Assembly (NCBI GenBank): GCA_037176705.1
Contig: CM073889.1
Span: 106,657,890-106,721,889, forward strand
Direction: 5' to 3'
From: Molossus alvarezi
Taxonomy: Eukaryota > Chordata > Mammalia > Chiroptera > Molossidae
DNA: 64,000 nt
Both the position numbers and the translations under genes were made by a program. The notes under the pieces were generated by a model that saw only the letters and a program-made list of their open reading frames with translations, was not told the origin of the DNA and made no database searches. This document shows positions 23,196 to 34,549 of this stretch, one piece after another; position 1 is the first letter of the stretch, and the number at the start of each line of letters is the position of its first letter.

Positions 23196-24436
23196 TCTCT
23201 ATGTCAGTTTAATAACCATGTTATTTTTCTAGCAATAACCAGAGGCTAAGCCCAAACCTAAACCTCAGATTCATGCAGCTATACAAATACCTGACCATGT
23301 CCCCTGTATATACAGACAGGTAAATGATGTTTTCCAAAAGAAGGATTTATTCCATCCTTTACTGCCTTAATGAGCGCCATAATAAACACGTGAGCATTTA
23401 AGTTCTACAACTGAGTAAGTGCATGACCTTGGATTGCATTGAGCCCATTTTGGACTCAGTTTTCTTATTTGCCAAATTATATAATTAGACCAACTGATCT
23501 CTACTCTCTCTGCCAGCTTGAAAACTCCAGTAACTTATTTTTTAGATCATTTTTTTGGGTTTTTTTTTTTTTTTTGGCCTTGATTAAAATAGGATGGGTG
23601 GATATAATTCAGTATTTCTGTATCAATGCCATACCAATGGAGGGTAAAGAAAAGTAAGCATTCAAATTCACCACCAGTTTCAGGCATTCACGGACGCAAG
23701 CAGTAACCTCAGGCATAAATGCAGACAGAAACCTGATTTCTCTGTAGATGTAGCTGGGTAAAGTTTTCATTTTAAAGTATAGGACTACAATGTCAAGACT
23801 TTGACAGTCAAAGAGATTCTGGATTGGTTGTCTATCAATGAATCTTACACTATTCCCTTATGAGATGATTTTCAAATGCATCGGGAGAATTCTTCCTTTC
23901 ATGAATCTCTCCATCAGGGCATCTTTGGGAAAGTCCAAAATGTAGTGAGAATAGTAATGTACACAATAGGGCATCGCCAAAGATTAGGACCAAAATTTAA
24001 GTTTTGATTCATTCTGATGGTCTGGGGCGTTTCCTTGGAGGGGAGAAATGCTGTAGGGTTGCTGTTGGTTTTTTTTTTTCATTGAACCTCATCTGAATGC
24101 TTCTTTTTGCAACTGAACATTATTTAATATTCACTATACACCTTCTGCAAACAATACGCAAGGCAAAGACCTTGCTCTTTTGGAACTCGCAGAGAATTCA
24201 GGGAGGAGAGGAGGAGATAGGATCTACATTATGTAAATAAAATGATCTCTAATGAAAACATTTTCCTTGAGGCGTGAACAAGTGTTCTAACTACCAATTT
24301 TGTGATGCAGCCATCAATCCCTTTGCAGACCTAAAACCCACTGGTATGACAGCCTTGTAAAGACGGCTGGGTTCGGGATTTAAGAATTCCCCCTTTCTTT
24401 CTTCAACCCACAGGACTGATTGCCAGCTGTGCTCTA
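23196..24436. other. unique sequence
   Basis: No gene or confident repeat. T-runs at about 23551-23576 and 24068-24079. Confidence 0.45.
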
Positions 24437-24496
24437 ACTCCTCCACCCCATCCCCCACCCCCACCCCACCCCAACCCACCCCATCCCCCACTCCAT
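24437..24496. repeat. CCCCA-rich tract; G4-capable minus strand
   Basis: About 60 bp built of CCCCA, CCCCCA and CCCCATC units. The minus strand has many G4-G5 runs separated by 1-3 bases, fitting the G-quadruplex pattern. The glycine/valine-rich minus-strand frame here is low-complexity. Confidence 0.85.
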
Positions 24497-24539
24497 CTTT
24501 TTTTTTCACCTTCTTTCTCAACATAGTCCCTGCTGGTCA

Positions 24540-24910
24540 AATACTGCTTATGTGTGGACCTTGTCAAAGCCTTTAGGGATTATCATTATTATCAGTCATA
24601 ATGTTAATGGGCTGTCATCATTGGCTGAAGTTGACTTATTCTAGATGCTTTGTTTACTCAGCTAACAAAGAGGCAGCTTGGAATTAAAGAAGGAAACGTG
24701 CCAAGCAATTAATCCATAACTTGGTTGGAATGCTTTGGGGATTTTCTAACATTTCTTTTATTGAATTTTTGTTTAAGTGCAGTATCCTTTTTTCCTCTGA
24801 AATTTCATTCTGGAGTGTTTTATTACATGCCATTTCTGCAGGAGGCACATTGAACCATGGGGACCTTCTGGGTAAATACCACGTGTTTTAAAATATTTAT
24901 CAGTAATGAG
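24540..24910. promoter_or_regulatory. candidate conserved regulatory element
   Basis: Repeat-free, with closely spaced sites: forkhead-type TGTTTAC (24651-24657), SOX-type AACAAAG (24664-24670), CAATTAATCC (24706-24715) and an E-box CACGTG (24880-24885). The motifs are short and could be chance. The lack of repeats and dense spacing justify alignment to other mammals. Regulatory function is inferred. Confidence 0.3.
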
Positions 24911-25516
24911 GCTACTTGCTCACACTTTCCCTGAAAATGCCAGGCTGCAAAGCCAATTCATTGCACAGGTTTTAAAAAGATATCAAAATGCTCATGCCAT
25001 AAACATTTTTGTTAGAAGGCACTTTTCTTTTGAACAGCATACCAAAAGAACAATGATTAAAAAACCAACCAACCAACCAAAAAAACACCTGCAATTAGAA
25101 GGATGAAATACAGTTAAGTCTATAGACATAGGGATGAATACAGGAATTCTTTAAATGTTAGTCTAACAGACAATATGAAAATCTCTCTATAGAGAGAGAT
25201 AGTAGTAGTCATCTATTAAGTGGATATTTTAGTTACACTTCTTCATTTTCTTGAGAATGTCAGCTCTACCTTTTGGCTTGGTTGATTGATTGCCAAAACA
25301 CATGAATCTGTCCTGAGCCAGTTGCGCACACACACACACACAAATCTTACTGTGTGATTTTTCCAGAGGCTATTACCTTGACCTCTTTGCTGTCCAAAGA
25401 ATTATATCAAAAAAATAATAGTGTATTTATTGGCTGAAGAGTATATATAATCTATTGATTTCTCTAGATAGTCTGAATTTGGCCTCAGTTCAAACCAAAC
25501 CAAACTGTCAAAAAAA
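24911..25516. other. unique sequence with small simple repeats
   Basis: A (AACC)n patch near 25061-25080, a 16-bp perfect palindrome TCTCTCTATAGAGAGA at 25182-25197, and a short (CA)n at about 25327-25343. No gene seen. Confidence 0.5.
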
Positions 25517-25528
25517 CTACATACTTGG

Positions 25529-25778
25529 CCCTGGCCAGTTTGGCTCAGCAGTTAGAGTGTCTGCCTGCAGACTGAAGGGCTTGGGGTTCAATTCCCTGTC
25601 AAGGGCATGTACCTGGATTGCAGGTTCTATCCTGTGTGTGGAAGACAACCAATTAATGTGTCTCTCTCACATTGATGTCTCTCTCTCTTTCTTTCTCTCT
25701 CTCTCCCTACCTTCCACTCTATCTAAAAAGTCAACGGAAAAATATCCTGGGTGAGGATTAAAAAAAAAACAACAACAG
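25529..25778 (+). mobile_element. Ves SINE copy 5
   Basis: Head GCCCTGGCCAGTTTGGCTC-type with B-box region GGGTTCAATTCCC, CT-rich body, GTGAGGATTAAA tail. The perfect 12-bp duplication CTACATACTTGG lies at 25517-25528 and 25779-25790. The head differs from copies 1 and 4 (CTGCAGACTGAAGGG instead of CTGCGGTCCAGAGAG), so it is another subtype. Confidence 0.95.
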
Positions 25779-25790
25779 CTACATACTTGG

Positions 25791-26385
25791 GTTGCACTGA
25801 TTTGCATCCTAAAATAGTTGTTATTAAATTTTGCTTTGGCATTTTGCCAAAGTTTGCTTTGACGGTACAAATTGAATTGCCAATGAGACAATGGGGCAAT
25901 AGGACAATAGAGCAAAACACCGCTGTGTTTATTGTATTCATTGAGGTTGTTGGTGAGGATGTTACCTCACCATATCACACTGTGTCCTCTTTCAGGTCTC
26001 CAAATGCTGCACTTCTGGTCAACTTGTTTGTTCTGTGTTTGAATCTGTTTTAACCTTAGGAACACTATGTCACTTTGAAGTGATCATTTCCTTCTAACTG
26101 ATCATTTTCCTTCTTGGCTTTGAATGTTAGGATGTTCAGAGCCCCCAAATGGGGCTCAATTCTCACAAATATACAAGTTGTATAATAAACATGCTGTGGA
26201 TTTTGAACATTAACTCTACCCTTAGACTTATTTTGTTTTCATAGTCTCCTTTTGCCTTGTGTTCTCATTTATTTATCTTTGTATTTTCATCAGTCACCTT
26301 GTGTGTGTTTTTCTTAGCCATCTTAAATCAATTTTAGGGGCAAGATGGATTTACATTGGTGTTACATCTATAACACTGTTTTTTA
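25791..26385. other. unique sequence
   Basis: No gene recognised. The 100-codon frame at 25751-26053 starts within the Ves tail and is not supported. Confidence 0.45.
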
Positions 26386-26585
26386 AAAAATATGTTTTTA
26401 TTGACTTTTTAGTAAGAGAGGAAGGGAAAGAGATAGAAACATCGATGTGAGAGAGGAACATCAATTGGCTGCCTCTTGCACGCCCCCTACTAGGGATTGA
26501 GCCCACAACAATGTGCCCTGATTGAGAATTGAACCGGGACCTCTCAGTCTCTGGAACAACACTCAATCCACTGAGCCACACCACT
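26386..26585 (-). mobile_element. Ves SINE copy 6, second-type subfamily
   Basis: Reverse orientation: AATATGTTTTTATTGACTTT tail side, GA-rich body, GCACGCCCCCTACTAGGG, B-box complement GAATTGAACCGGGACC, and head end ACTGAGCCACACCACTGATC. The target duplication is no longer clear, so it is older than copies 1, 4 and 11. Confidence 0.88.
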
Positions 26586-27189
26586 GATCTTTAGTAGGTC
26601 AGAACCAGACATGCTTTAGGTCCAATGACTCAGTAAAAATTACAGCATAGGAGGAAAAGAAAAGTCCAATAATTAGATTACAAAGCAACAGAATGAACCT
26701 TCAGGACTGACAGAACCCATCTCTCAGTTTGAGCCTGAAGTTCTGGCCACATGGTTTGTGTCTCTCTCTGGGGGCTGCAGAGGTGCTGGACTCCTAGTGC
26801 AGTTCCAGGACAAACTAGAACAGCAGAGCAGGGGCAAGGGGAAGGAGACATTCTAGACACATGCATTCATTTACTTGAATCTTAATCTTGCTTATGTCCT
26901 CCGTACTGCTTACTTGCTGGTTCAGAAGTAAATCAAACTAGGAGCAACCTAAGGTCCTAATCCTCATCCTTTCTGCTCTAGCGCAGACCCTGAGGTAGAC
27001 ATGACCAGTACCCCACTCATGTCCCTTAGCCACTCACCATTCTAATTCATACCACATGATCCCACTGTAGCACTTGCAACTTTGCCTAAGGGTTTTCTCT
27101 CCGACTGCACCTGCGCCTGGCCGGAAACTGGAAAATGTCTTCTTTATTCTAAAATTCACAAAAACATGTTTGATGATAACAGCTTCTTC
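26586..27189. other. unique sequence
   Basis: Nothing recognised beyond short frames. Confidence 0.4.
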
Positions 27190-27870
27190 ACAGATGTTCT
27201 TCACATATATTTATATTTTAAATAGAATATATTTAATATTTATTATAAAAGTAGTGAATGCTCATTATAAACAATTTCAGAAAATGACAAAAATGATCAA
27301 ATATAATCTTTTACATAGACATTACCATTTTAAATATTTTGGTGTACATCATCTAACATTTTTCTCTTCATATACAAGCTTAGATGTCTTTTTTATGACT
27401 TTCCTATTCATTTTTAAAAATATGTTTTATTGATTTTATGGAGACAGGAAGGGAGAGGGAGAGAAAGAAATACCTTTTGGCTGTATGCCCCCTACTGGGG
27501 ATTGAACCCAAAACCCAGGCATGTGCCCTCGCAGGGACTCAAACCAGTGACCTCTTGGTGCATGAGATCATGCTCAACCAGCAGAGCCACGCCTGCTGGG
27601 CCTTTCTCAAAACGTTCTCAAACCACTTTATTATAAATTTACATGTCTTGATGTAAAGACGGATTTTTTTACTGTCTATACAAACCGCTTCCTAACGTAT
27701 TGTTCCACTTTGTGGGCATCTTTCCATGTGAGTACAAATGGGTCTACTTAAGCATTGCAGTGGCTGCATGGTATTCGTTGTATGGATATAACAGAATATT
27801 TTAAGTCAATTTCTTATTGATAGTCATTTGGGTTTATATTTCCTGCAATTAAAATTATTGTCTTTGTTTC
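27190..27870. repeat. old LINE-like relic, split by Ves copy 7
   Basis: TATTATAAAAGTAGTGAATG, CTCATTATAAACAATTTCAG and ATTTTGGTGTACATC, then on the far side of the SINE CATCTTTCCATGTGAG, GCAGTGGCTGCATGGTATTC and ATAGTCATTTGGGTTTATAT. These phrases keep the order of a common old mammalian repeat. The same family appears near 60090-60165. Confidence 0.5.
27413..27603 (-). mobile_element. Ves SINE copy 7, second-type subfamily
   Basis: ATGTTTTATTGATTTTATGG, GA-rich body, GCCCCCTACTGGGGATTGAA, GCATGTGCCCTCGCAGGGAC, and head end GAGCCACGCCTGCTGGGCC. Eroded head and no clear duplication. Confidence 0.85.
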
Positions 27871-29239
27871 ATACATTTTATTATTTTCATAGAAAAAAAA
27901 TGTAATTAAAATGAGTAGACGAAAGAGTACCTTTGCCTGATTAGCATTCAGAATGACTGTAAAATTTACAGTCTGATTCCCAAATCAGAGTAGATAATTT
28001 TGACACCTTCACCAATAACAGGATTGATCATTTTTTTATCTTATGCAATAAGATGTCTCAACATTTCATTTTATATTTCATCATTAATTTGGGAGGGGTT
28101 AGTATAAATTTTGTGTGTTTCACATTTGTATTCCTTTCCCCGTTTTCTTATTGAAGTATTCATCTTTTTCTTTGGACTTGACAAATTTCAACGTAATTTA
28201 AAGACCAAGATCTCTTTAATATGCAGGCTTCAAATATATTTCTTATTCTGTCCTTTTTGTTTATTAACAGTATTTTTGATCTGAAAACAAAACTTTGTTT
28301 TCTGTATTTTAGTTTTCTTTTGTCTTGACTTCATGTGGTCTAATATTCATCTTTTCTTTTTATAATTTCTATCCTGGTTATCAGGTGTAAAAGGCTTTTT
28401 CACTTTAATGTTACAAAAATATTATCTTAAATTTATTCTAATTATCTTATGTTTTCATTTTTTACATTTAAAATCAGTTTTATTCTAACCAGAATTTAAT
28501 TTAGGTATAATATGTGTACTAGAAATTTAAATTTTTACAGATCATTTCATTTTAAAAAGGTTAAAGTTTAGTAATTTTAATAATTTAACAATTAGCCTAT
28601 TATTTCAATGTTAGTTACTAAACGTATTATTTTCCCATTGATCTCAAATACCATCTTTATGATATAAAGGCTTTCATATATAATTTAGCCCTTTTCTGGT
28701 CCATTTATTATGTTTTATTAAACCGATCTTAACAGCTTCAATCCTGACTCTGTTCTTAATTCAACTTAAAATCACCCACTACACTTAAATTATTGGATTG
28801 CTTGTTAAAGAATACTGGGTCAGCTGAAGAAGTCTCACTTCTCATCTGTTACATGCATTTCTTTCCATTAAAATACGTTCAGCACCATATCTTCTAGCTT
28901 TAAGGAGGCAAATATGAGGTATCCCCTGTCAAGTACAAGTAAATGCATCAAATCACAATGTTTTTGATCCGATAAAAAAGAGTCATTATTTTCCAAGCCT
29001 TTTCCTTGTTTGCTTTACAACTACTTCTTATATCTGACCTTTGTCTTTTGGTTTATCTTTCCCTCATTTTTTCCTACTCGTCTGCCTGAGCCTCAGCCCA
29101 ACCACCACCTCCCACGTGCATCTGCGTCCTCACTACTCTCCTCGCTCCTGCCCCACTCCCGACCACCACTCTTTGTAACCAAAGCGTGCAGCTCTCGTTA
29201 AAAGCAAATCATGAAAGAGGCTTTTAGGAAAGCTTCAGG
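27871..29239. other. AT-rich sequence, probably decayed LINE material, no gene
   Basis: Very AT-rich with frequent T and A runs. Phrases such as GTGGTCTAATATTCATCTTT suggest old LINE antisense sequence but are too eroded to bound. No frames of note. Confidence 0.4.
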
Positions 29240-29430
29240 CTCACTTCACAGACATTAGGAGCAGAACGAACCTCAGGAAATACTTTGTTCTGCTCTCCCA
29301 TTTTATCAATGGGAGCTCTAAGTTTCAGCTATTACAAAATCCCACTCTGACCTAGAAGATACTGGAAGCCAGGTCTCCTTGCTCTCAGACCAGGACTCCG
29401 AGCCCCACTCTGCACTGTTTCTCGTTGAGC
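29240..29430 (-). repeat. MIR-family relic
   Basis: CCCATTTTATCAATGGGAGC, TGGAAGCCAGGTCTCCTTGC, CAGACCAGGACTCCGAGCCC follow the reverse MIR-family order 'CCCATTTTACAGATGAGG..CCAGGTCTCCTGACTCC..AGTGCTC'. Confidence 0.45.
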
Positions 29431-29489
29431 AATAGTGTTACTGGAAAGGGGACTTGGCCCTGAGTGGGTACGCCTAGGGCCAGCTGGTA

Positions 29490-30200
29490 GTATGTGGGTT
29501 CTTGACTTCATGCAGGAAAAATTTCACGAGTCCGGGTGACTAGGAGGGAATGTTTATTAAAGCTAGGGATAGGAAAACAAGAAAGGGCTTAGCACAGAAG
29601 CAGCCAACTTAGCTCTCAGGGACGTCAGAGAAAAGGAGACCTCAGGGACAGTTTCAGGGGATTAGCCTGGGACGAGCTGCAGCTGCCCATTGCTCCCTGG
29701 TTGCAAGTCTACTGGGGTCCCTTAGAGTTCGGGAGAAGGGTACCTGCGGAGAAAGAAGTGGGGGAAGAAGAGGGCAAGGCGATGGGGGGGGGGCTGCTCC
29801 CCAGAGAGAGAGCACTGGGTCCTTCGCCTTGAGGCATTTATGTCTTACAGGTGGGAATTTTAGGGGAGGTCTCAGGGGAGAGTTTCAGCAGAATATTCAT
29901 CGGTTTTCTAGGTGTGCTCCTCCAGGGTCGTGGTCCTCACTGACTGGTCACTGTCGGGGCAGGGGGTCATTAATTATTGCAGCTGGTCCTGGTGTTGCCC
30001 ACCTTGTTTTGCTGCTTTTCTGGGTCTGGAGCTGAAACACAACTGAGGCCTAGATGTCATCTCTAGGGAGGTGACCAGTATTAGCTATAAATTGCTCTGC
30101 TGGTTTGTTCAGCTCTCTGCCTCAGTTTCCCTGTTCCCCTTGTCCTGGCTTACTGCCCTGTTTCAGTAGGATGAAAGGGGTTACCATCCTGGAAACAAGC
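29490..30200 (-). mobile_element. solitary LTR-like block of an endogenous retroelement
   Basis: Read on the minus strand, an AATAAA signal (plus-strand TTTATT, about 29551-29556) lies about 60 bp before the end of the block, as in the R/U5 part of an LTR. About 600 bp of GC-richer, non-coding sequence lies on its far side. No gag, pol or env reading frame adjoins it, so it would be a solo LTR. Ends and family are not defined; I did not find a convincing flanking duplication. Confidence 0.5.
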
Positions 30201-30435
30201 TTGGCCAAAGCCCTCCGTGAGCAAGAACATGATGTCTCTTTATTTTGGACCTTAAAGGCCAATGAGCACATGGAGTGAACACATGGGTGTACTTAAGGAG
30301 CTAGAATTCCTCTGTTAGATTGCTTTCACAGTCAACTTAGTGATTCCCCTTATGGGCAGGAGAAACAGCAGAGAAACACAGGGCTAGCCCTTAAACCACA
30401 GAGTCGAAGACAAACATTCTGTCCCTGCAGGATAT

Positions 30436-30665
30436 AGTTACACCAGCTAACATTTATGGAGCATACTATGTGTCAGGTGCATTACATGCATTCTCATATA
30501 ATTCTCCCCACGGCCCTGTGTAGTAGGGTCCCATTAGCTTTCTTTTCACAATAAGGAAGGGACAGCTCTGGGAGGTACAGAAACCTGCCCAAGATCCCAT
30601 GAAGAGAGAGCAGCAGAGCTGGTCTTTGGTCCCAGACAGCTCACCACTTCCTACACTGCTTCTGA
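30436..30665 (-). repeat. MIR SINE, nearly full length
   Basis: CAGCTAACATTTATGGAGCA, TACTATGTGTCAGGTGCATT, AATTCTCCCCACGGCCCTGT, GGTACAGAAACCTGCCCAAG and GCAGAGCTGGTCTTTGG give reverse MIR order. Confidence 0.8.
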
Positions 30666-30679
30666 CACATGGTAGGATG

Positions 30680-30885
30680 GTCCAAACTCCAAGCTTTGGC
30701 ATCAGCCTGCCTGGGTCCAAATCTCAATGATACTACTTACTAACCATTGGCATATGTCTCAATATTGTTAAACTTCAGTTTGTCCTTCTGTAAAGGGGGA
30801 TAATGATAAATATCCCTCCCTCACATGATTGTCATGAGAATTAAATGAGATGAATAAGCAAAGCTCTTAAGGCTTGCCAAGCAAC
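30680..30885 (+). repeat. MIR SINE, nearly full length, inverted next to the previous MIR
   Basis: TTGGCATCAGCCTGCCTGGG, TCCAAATCTCAATGATACTA, GTTAAACTTCAGTTTGTCC, TGTAAAGGGGGATAATGATA and GTCATGAGAATTAAATGAGA give forward MIR order. Only about 15 bp separates it from the minus-strand MIR. Confidence 0.82.
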
Positions 30886-31265
30886 GGAAAAATATCGGCC
30901 ATATGGGAGAGTCTTTCCGACTATTTGAATGCTAACAGTCAAAGCGTAGCAAGAACCCCACAAGAGGCCACCTACACACCACTGGTTCTCAAACCCATGC
31001 AGTCGGTGGGAGTAGCTTTCTCACTGTAGCAAGCTCCAGACTGAATTGAGGGTGACCTGCCACGAAGCCACACTCCCACGTGTACTGCTAGGAGGATGAA
31101 GAGCATCAGGATTTAGCATAGCTGTGAGATCCATGGGGAGTTTCGTAGGCTGTGATGGGAGATTTGGCATCTTGAAGACACACTCAGGTAAACCCCAAGA
31201 ACAGAGAGGCACTGCTGTGCCCTGAGCAAAGATCATTTTTTCTGACTTAGAGTCTCTGCAGAGGG
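30886..31265. other. unique sequence
   Basis: Nothing recognised. Confidence 0.4.
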
Positions 31266-31298
31266 AAAAAAGAAAAAAGAAAAAAGAAAAAAAAAAAG
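31262..31298. repeat. (AAAAAAG)n microsatellite
   Basis: Three to four units of six As and a G followed by an A11 run. The phenylalanine-rich minus frame (31021-31302) starts in it and is not a gene. Confidence 0.85.
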
Positions 31299-32419
31299 CC
31301 AAATCTCCTAAAGGAGGCCTCCGAGGCTCCCTGGCACTAAGAAGGACTCAGAAGGAGTCTTTAGGCCAATCACTACAATTTTCCAATGTGTCTGCTGCTG
31401 ATCGCCCAGGTAGTTTGAATTTGCATCATTAATGCTCTCCAAGACACATTGTCATCTCAGAATGCAGAGAAAAGAAATCATACATGTGCATCCTAACAAT
31501 ACAATCACGGAAGCAATTTATTTTGAACATTACTTTGGAGGGAGGCCTTTAAACAACCAGAGATTTAATAACTACATGGATATGAGACTGCATTTTTCAC
31601 TTAGGTTCATCAAGCACAGAGAGATTTCCCATTATGGAAAGAAAGAGTTTGGAATCAGGCTGAGGTTTTCCTTGAAGAGATTAAAAAGACAGATGGCAAG
31701 GTGCTGTGTTCAGGGGAAAGGCTGTTATAATCAAAATATTAGAATGCATTCTTCAGTCTGGCTTAGAGATTCATCCTCTATACATAGGGTCAAATCATAT
31801 GCTACCAAAAGATTCCATTATTTCAATTTCCTGAGGACCATCAAGCCAACATTACCAATTCTGTGAGTCTCAGGACAGACACACTCCAGGAAATTAAAAC
31901 ATCTATTTCAGTGGTCTAATTCCACTGCTTAGATGTATGCATATGGGTATATGTACAGTCAGTAAACACACTTCTACCACAATGATGATAGCACCTATGA
32001 TTTAGCCCCTGAGTTATATATATATTACTACACCTCACCACCCTGGCAGCCTTATGGGGGTGCCATCCAGATGTTGGCTGCTCGCTTGTTCATTTGTGCT
32101 GCTCCATTTTAGCCCTGAGGCAATCTGGACATGAAACCATTTCTTCCACTGATTTCCACAAAACATCCAATCACATCGAATATTCTACAGTTTTATATTT
32201 GTACTTGCTCAAGAATCACAGGATCTTGGCAAGGAATCGCAACCCACAATATTGTCATTTATAAAAATCAGGGAGGTTAACATGCCCCCTCTCTGGATTG
32301 GCAGCATGTTCTGAGGATTCGTTTGTTTCAATTAACAGAAATAATATGAGATTCTCTGAAAATGTGACTTATTATTTGAAGACCATCAATTTGGAGGTGA
32401 GTAGCATTTTGTAGTTCCA
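31299..32419. other. unique sequence with an unexplained 144-codon frame
   Basis: A plus-strand frame at 31432-31866 is open for 144 codons outside any repeat I recognise. The product would be basic, with no known domain. No splice or promoter context supports it. A short (TA)n lies near 32015-32027. Confidence 0.35.
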
Positions 32420-32560
32420 ACTATCAGATCACTGAGCACCCACTGTGTACTGAACTGGAGAAAGAAATAGCCCCGACCCACAAGAAGCTAAAGATCTGAC
32501 TGGGGAGACATAAATATGCCCCAAATGTTCAGGGGTTAAACATAAATAAAACAAATTTGT
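32420..32560. repeat. ancient repeat relic (GAGCACCCACTGTGTACTG type)
   Basis: CTGAGCACCCACTGTGTACT, then GACCCACAAGAAGCTAAAGA and GGGGAGACATAAATATG, resemble the same old repeat core seen at 18690-18850. Confidence 0.45.
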
Positions 32561-33289
32561 CACAATGTGGGACACATGGATGTGCTTAAAAGATTGCTTG
32601 CCAGAACTGAAAAACCATCAGAGGAGAAATTTTTTCTGCGGAAATGAATAAATGCAGGGCTTGGAGGTAGATGGAGTTAATATGGGCAAGGAAGGAGGGG
32701 AGGCAGCCCGCCTAGGCACACAGTAGGTCTAGCAAAACTGCTGCTCTTCTCAGAGACCAGAAAAGTGGGAGAAGTGGGGAACTTTGGCAGAACCAAGGAA
32801 AAATAAACCAGTAGATTCATCATTAATGTTCATGTTCCTCCCAGATCTTCCAGAGCCCTGCAGGCAAAGATTCTGAATCCCATGTGAATTTACTTACAGG
32901 TCTTAGGTATGTTATCGAAGGTTATCTTGTCCATACCCTCGCAGCCCGAGTCTCTTCTGCTCAGCTGTGCTCCTTGGTGCATGGTTCAGAGGTGGCGAGG
33001 ACACTGGAGAAGTCTGTCTCCGGCTCCCGCTAACAAATCCATCCTTCACACCCTAAATGATGCCAGAATGAATAAAAAGCTTTGAAAAAAAAAATGATCC
33101 ATATTACATGATCACACAATCCGTCAGTCATCTTGGGAAAGTACTTTGTACCAATCTCCAAAAATAACATAAAATGCACCTTTCTATGCCAATCTATGCT
33201 TCAGATTCTGTAATGAGAAGTGGAAAGAACTGTGGCTTTTCCACATATGGTCAACTCATCTCAAAAAAGAAGAAAGATATGTAAGATAC
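32561..33289. other. unique sequence
   Basis: No gene or repeat assigned. Confidence 0.4.
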
Positions 33290-33345
33290 TGGTTGTGGGT
33301 TGAATTGTGTGCCCCCAAATGTTACTGTCCTACACCCCTATCTAA

Positions 33346-33686
33346 GTCTCTTTGAGTTGCTATAACAGAATGTCATAGGTTGGCTGGCTTATGAATAACA
33401 GAGATTTCTCTGTTTTGGAGGCCAAGTCCGAGATCCAGGTGCGAGCAGACCTGGCATCCCGTGAGAGCCAAATCCCAGGTTCCTGGTGCTTCATCTCACC
33501 ATGTCCTCACATGGTGGAAGAGGCAAGAGAACTCTCTGGGGTCTCTTTTATAAGGGCACTGAATCCATTCCCAAAGTCTCCACCCTCATGACCTAATCAC
33601 CTCCCAAGGCACCACCTCAAATACGATCACGATGGGGTAAGGTTTCAACATATGGATTTGGTGGGGACGCAAACAGTCTTATACCA
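33346..33686. mobile_element. unassigned repeat nested in the MLT1 LTR
   Basis: GTTGCTATAACAGAATGTCA, TTGGCTGGCTTATGAATAAC, GTCCTCACATGGTGGAAGAG, CTCATGACCTAATCACCTCC and GGTTTCAACATATGGATTTG are phrases of a very common mammalian interspersed repeat. I cannot name the family with confidence. It interrupts the MLT1 consensus cleanly, so it inserted later. Confidence 0.6.
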
Positions 33687-33842
33687 TCCCTCAGTATCTT
33701 AGAATTTGACCTGATTTAGAAATAGGGTCTTTGCAGAGGTAATAAAATTAAGATGAGGTCAACAGGGTGGGCCTCAATCCACTATGACTCTGTCCTTATA
33801 CAAAAGAGAGATGTGGATCAAATGGCAATTCAATTTTTAATT

Positions 33843-33940
33843 TTTTTTTTTTTTTGGTATGTGTCCCTTGCAGGAACCGAACCCGGGACTCTCTGGTCCG
33901 CAGGCCGACACTCCAACCGCTGAGCCAAACCAGCCAGGGC
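33843..33940 (-). mobile_element. Ves SINE copy 8, tRNA-like head only
   Basis: About 98 bp. The left T-run is the reversed poly(A) tail and is followed directly by the tRNA-like head, with B-box complement GGAACCGAACCCGGGAC and head end GAGCCAAACCAGCCAGGGC. The whole CT-rich Ves body is missing. The perfect 12-bp duplication CAATTTTTAATT lies at 33831-33842 and 33941-33952, so this short form itself was retroposed rather than deleted afterwards. It lies within the young L1 and so is younger. Confidence 0.93.
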
Positions 33941-34549
33941 CAATTTTTAATTGTTGGAGGTAACATCATAGTGTTTTCCAGAGTGGCTGCACCAGTCTGC
34001 ATTCCCACCAGCAGTGTACTAGAGTCCCCTTTTCTCCACACCCTCGCCAACACTTGTTGTTTGATGATTTGTTGATGGCGGCCATTCTGACAGGTGTGAG
34101 GTGATACCTCATTATTGTTTTAAAATTTGCATGTTTCTGATGATTAGTGATGTTGAGCATTTCTTCATGTGTCTCTTGACCATTTGTATGTCCTGTTTGG
34201 AAAGATGTCTATTTAGCTCCTCTGCCCATTTTTTAATTGGGTTCTTTATTTTCCTTTTGTTGAGTTGTATGAGTACTCTATTTTGGAAGTCAACCCCTTA
34301 TCTGATATATCATTGGCAATGATGTTCTCCCATACAGTGGGTTGCCTTTCCATTTTGATGACTGTATCTTTTGCTGTGAAGAAGCTTTTTAGTTTGATGT
34401 AGTCCCATGTGTTCATTTTTTCCTTTGTTTCTGTTGCCTTAGGTGTTGTATCAGTGAAAATTCTGCTGCATATGATGTCTGAAATTTTGTTGCCTACATT
34501 TTCTTCTAGGATTTTTATGGATTCATGGCTCACATTTAAGTCTTTTGAT

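Noticed and set aside
25182..25197. 16-bp perfect palindrome TCTCTCTATAGAGAGA
   Set aside because: It is a short low-complexity CT/GA inverted repeat, expected by chance near simple repeats.
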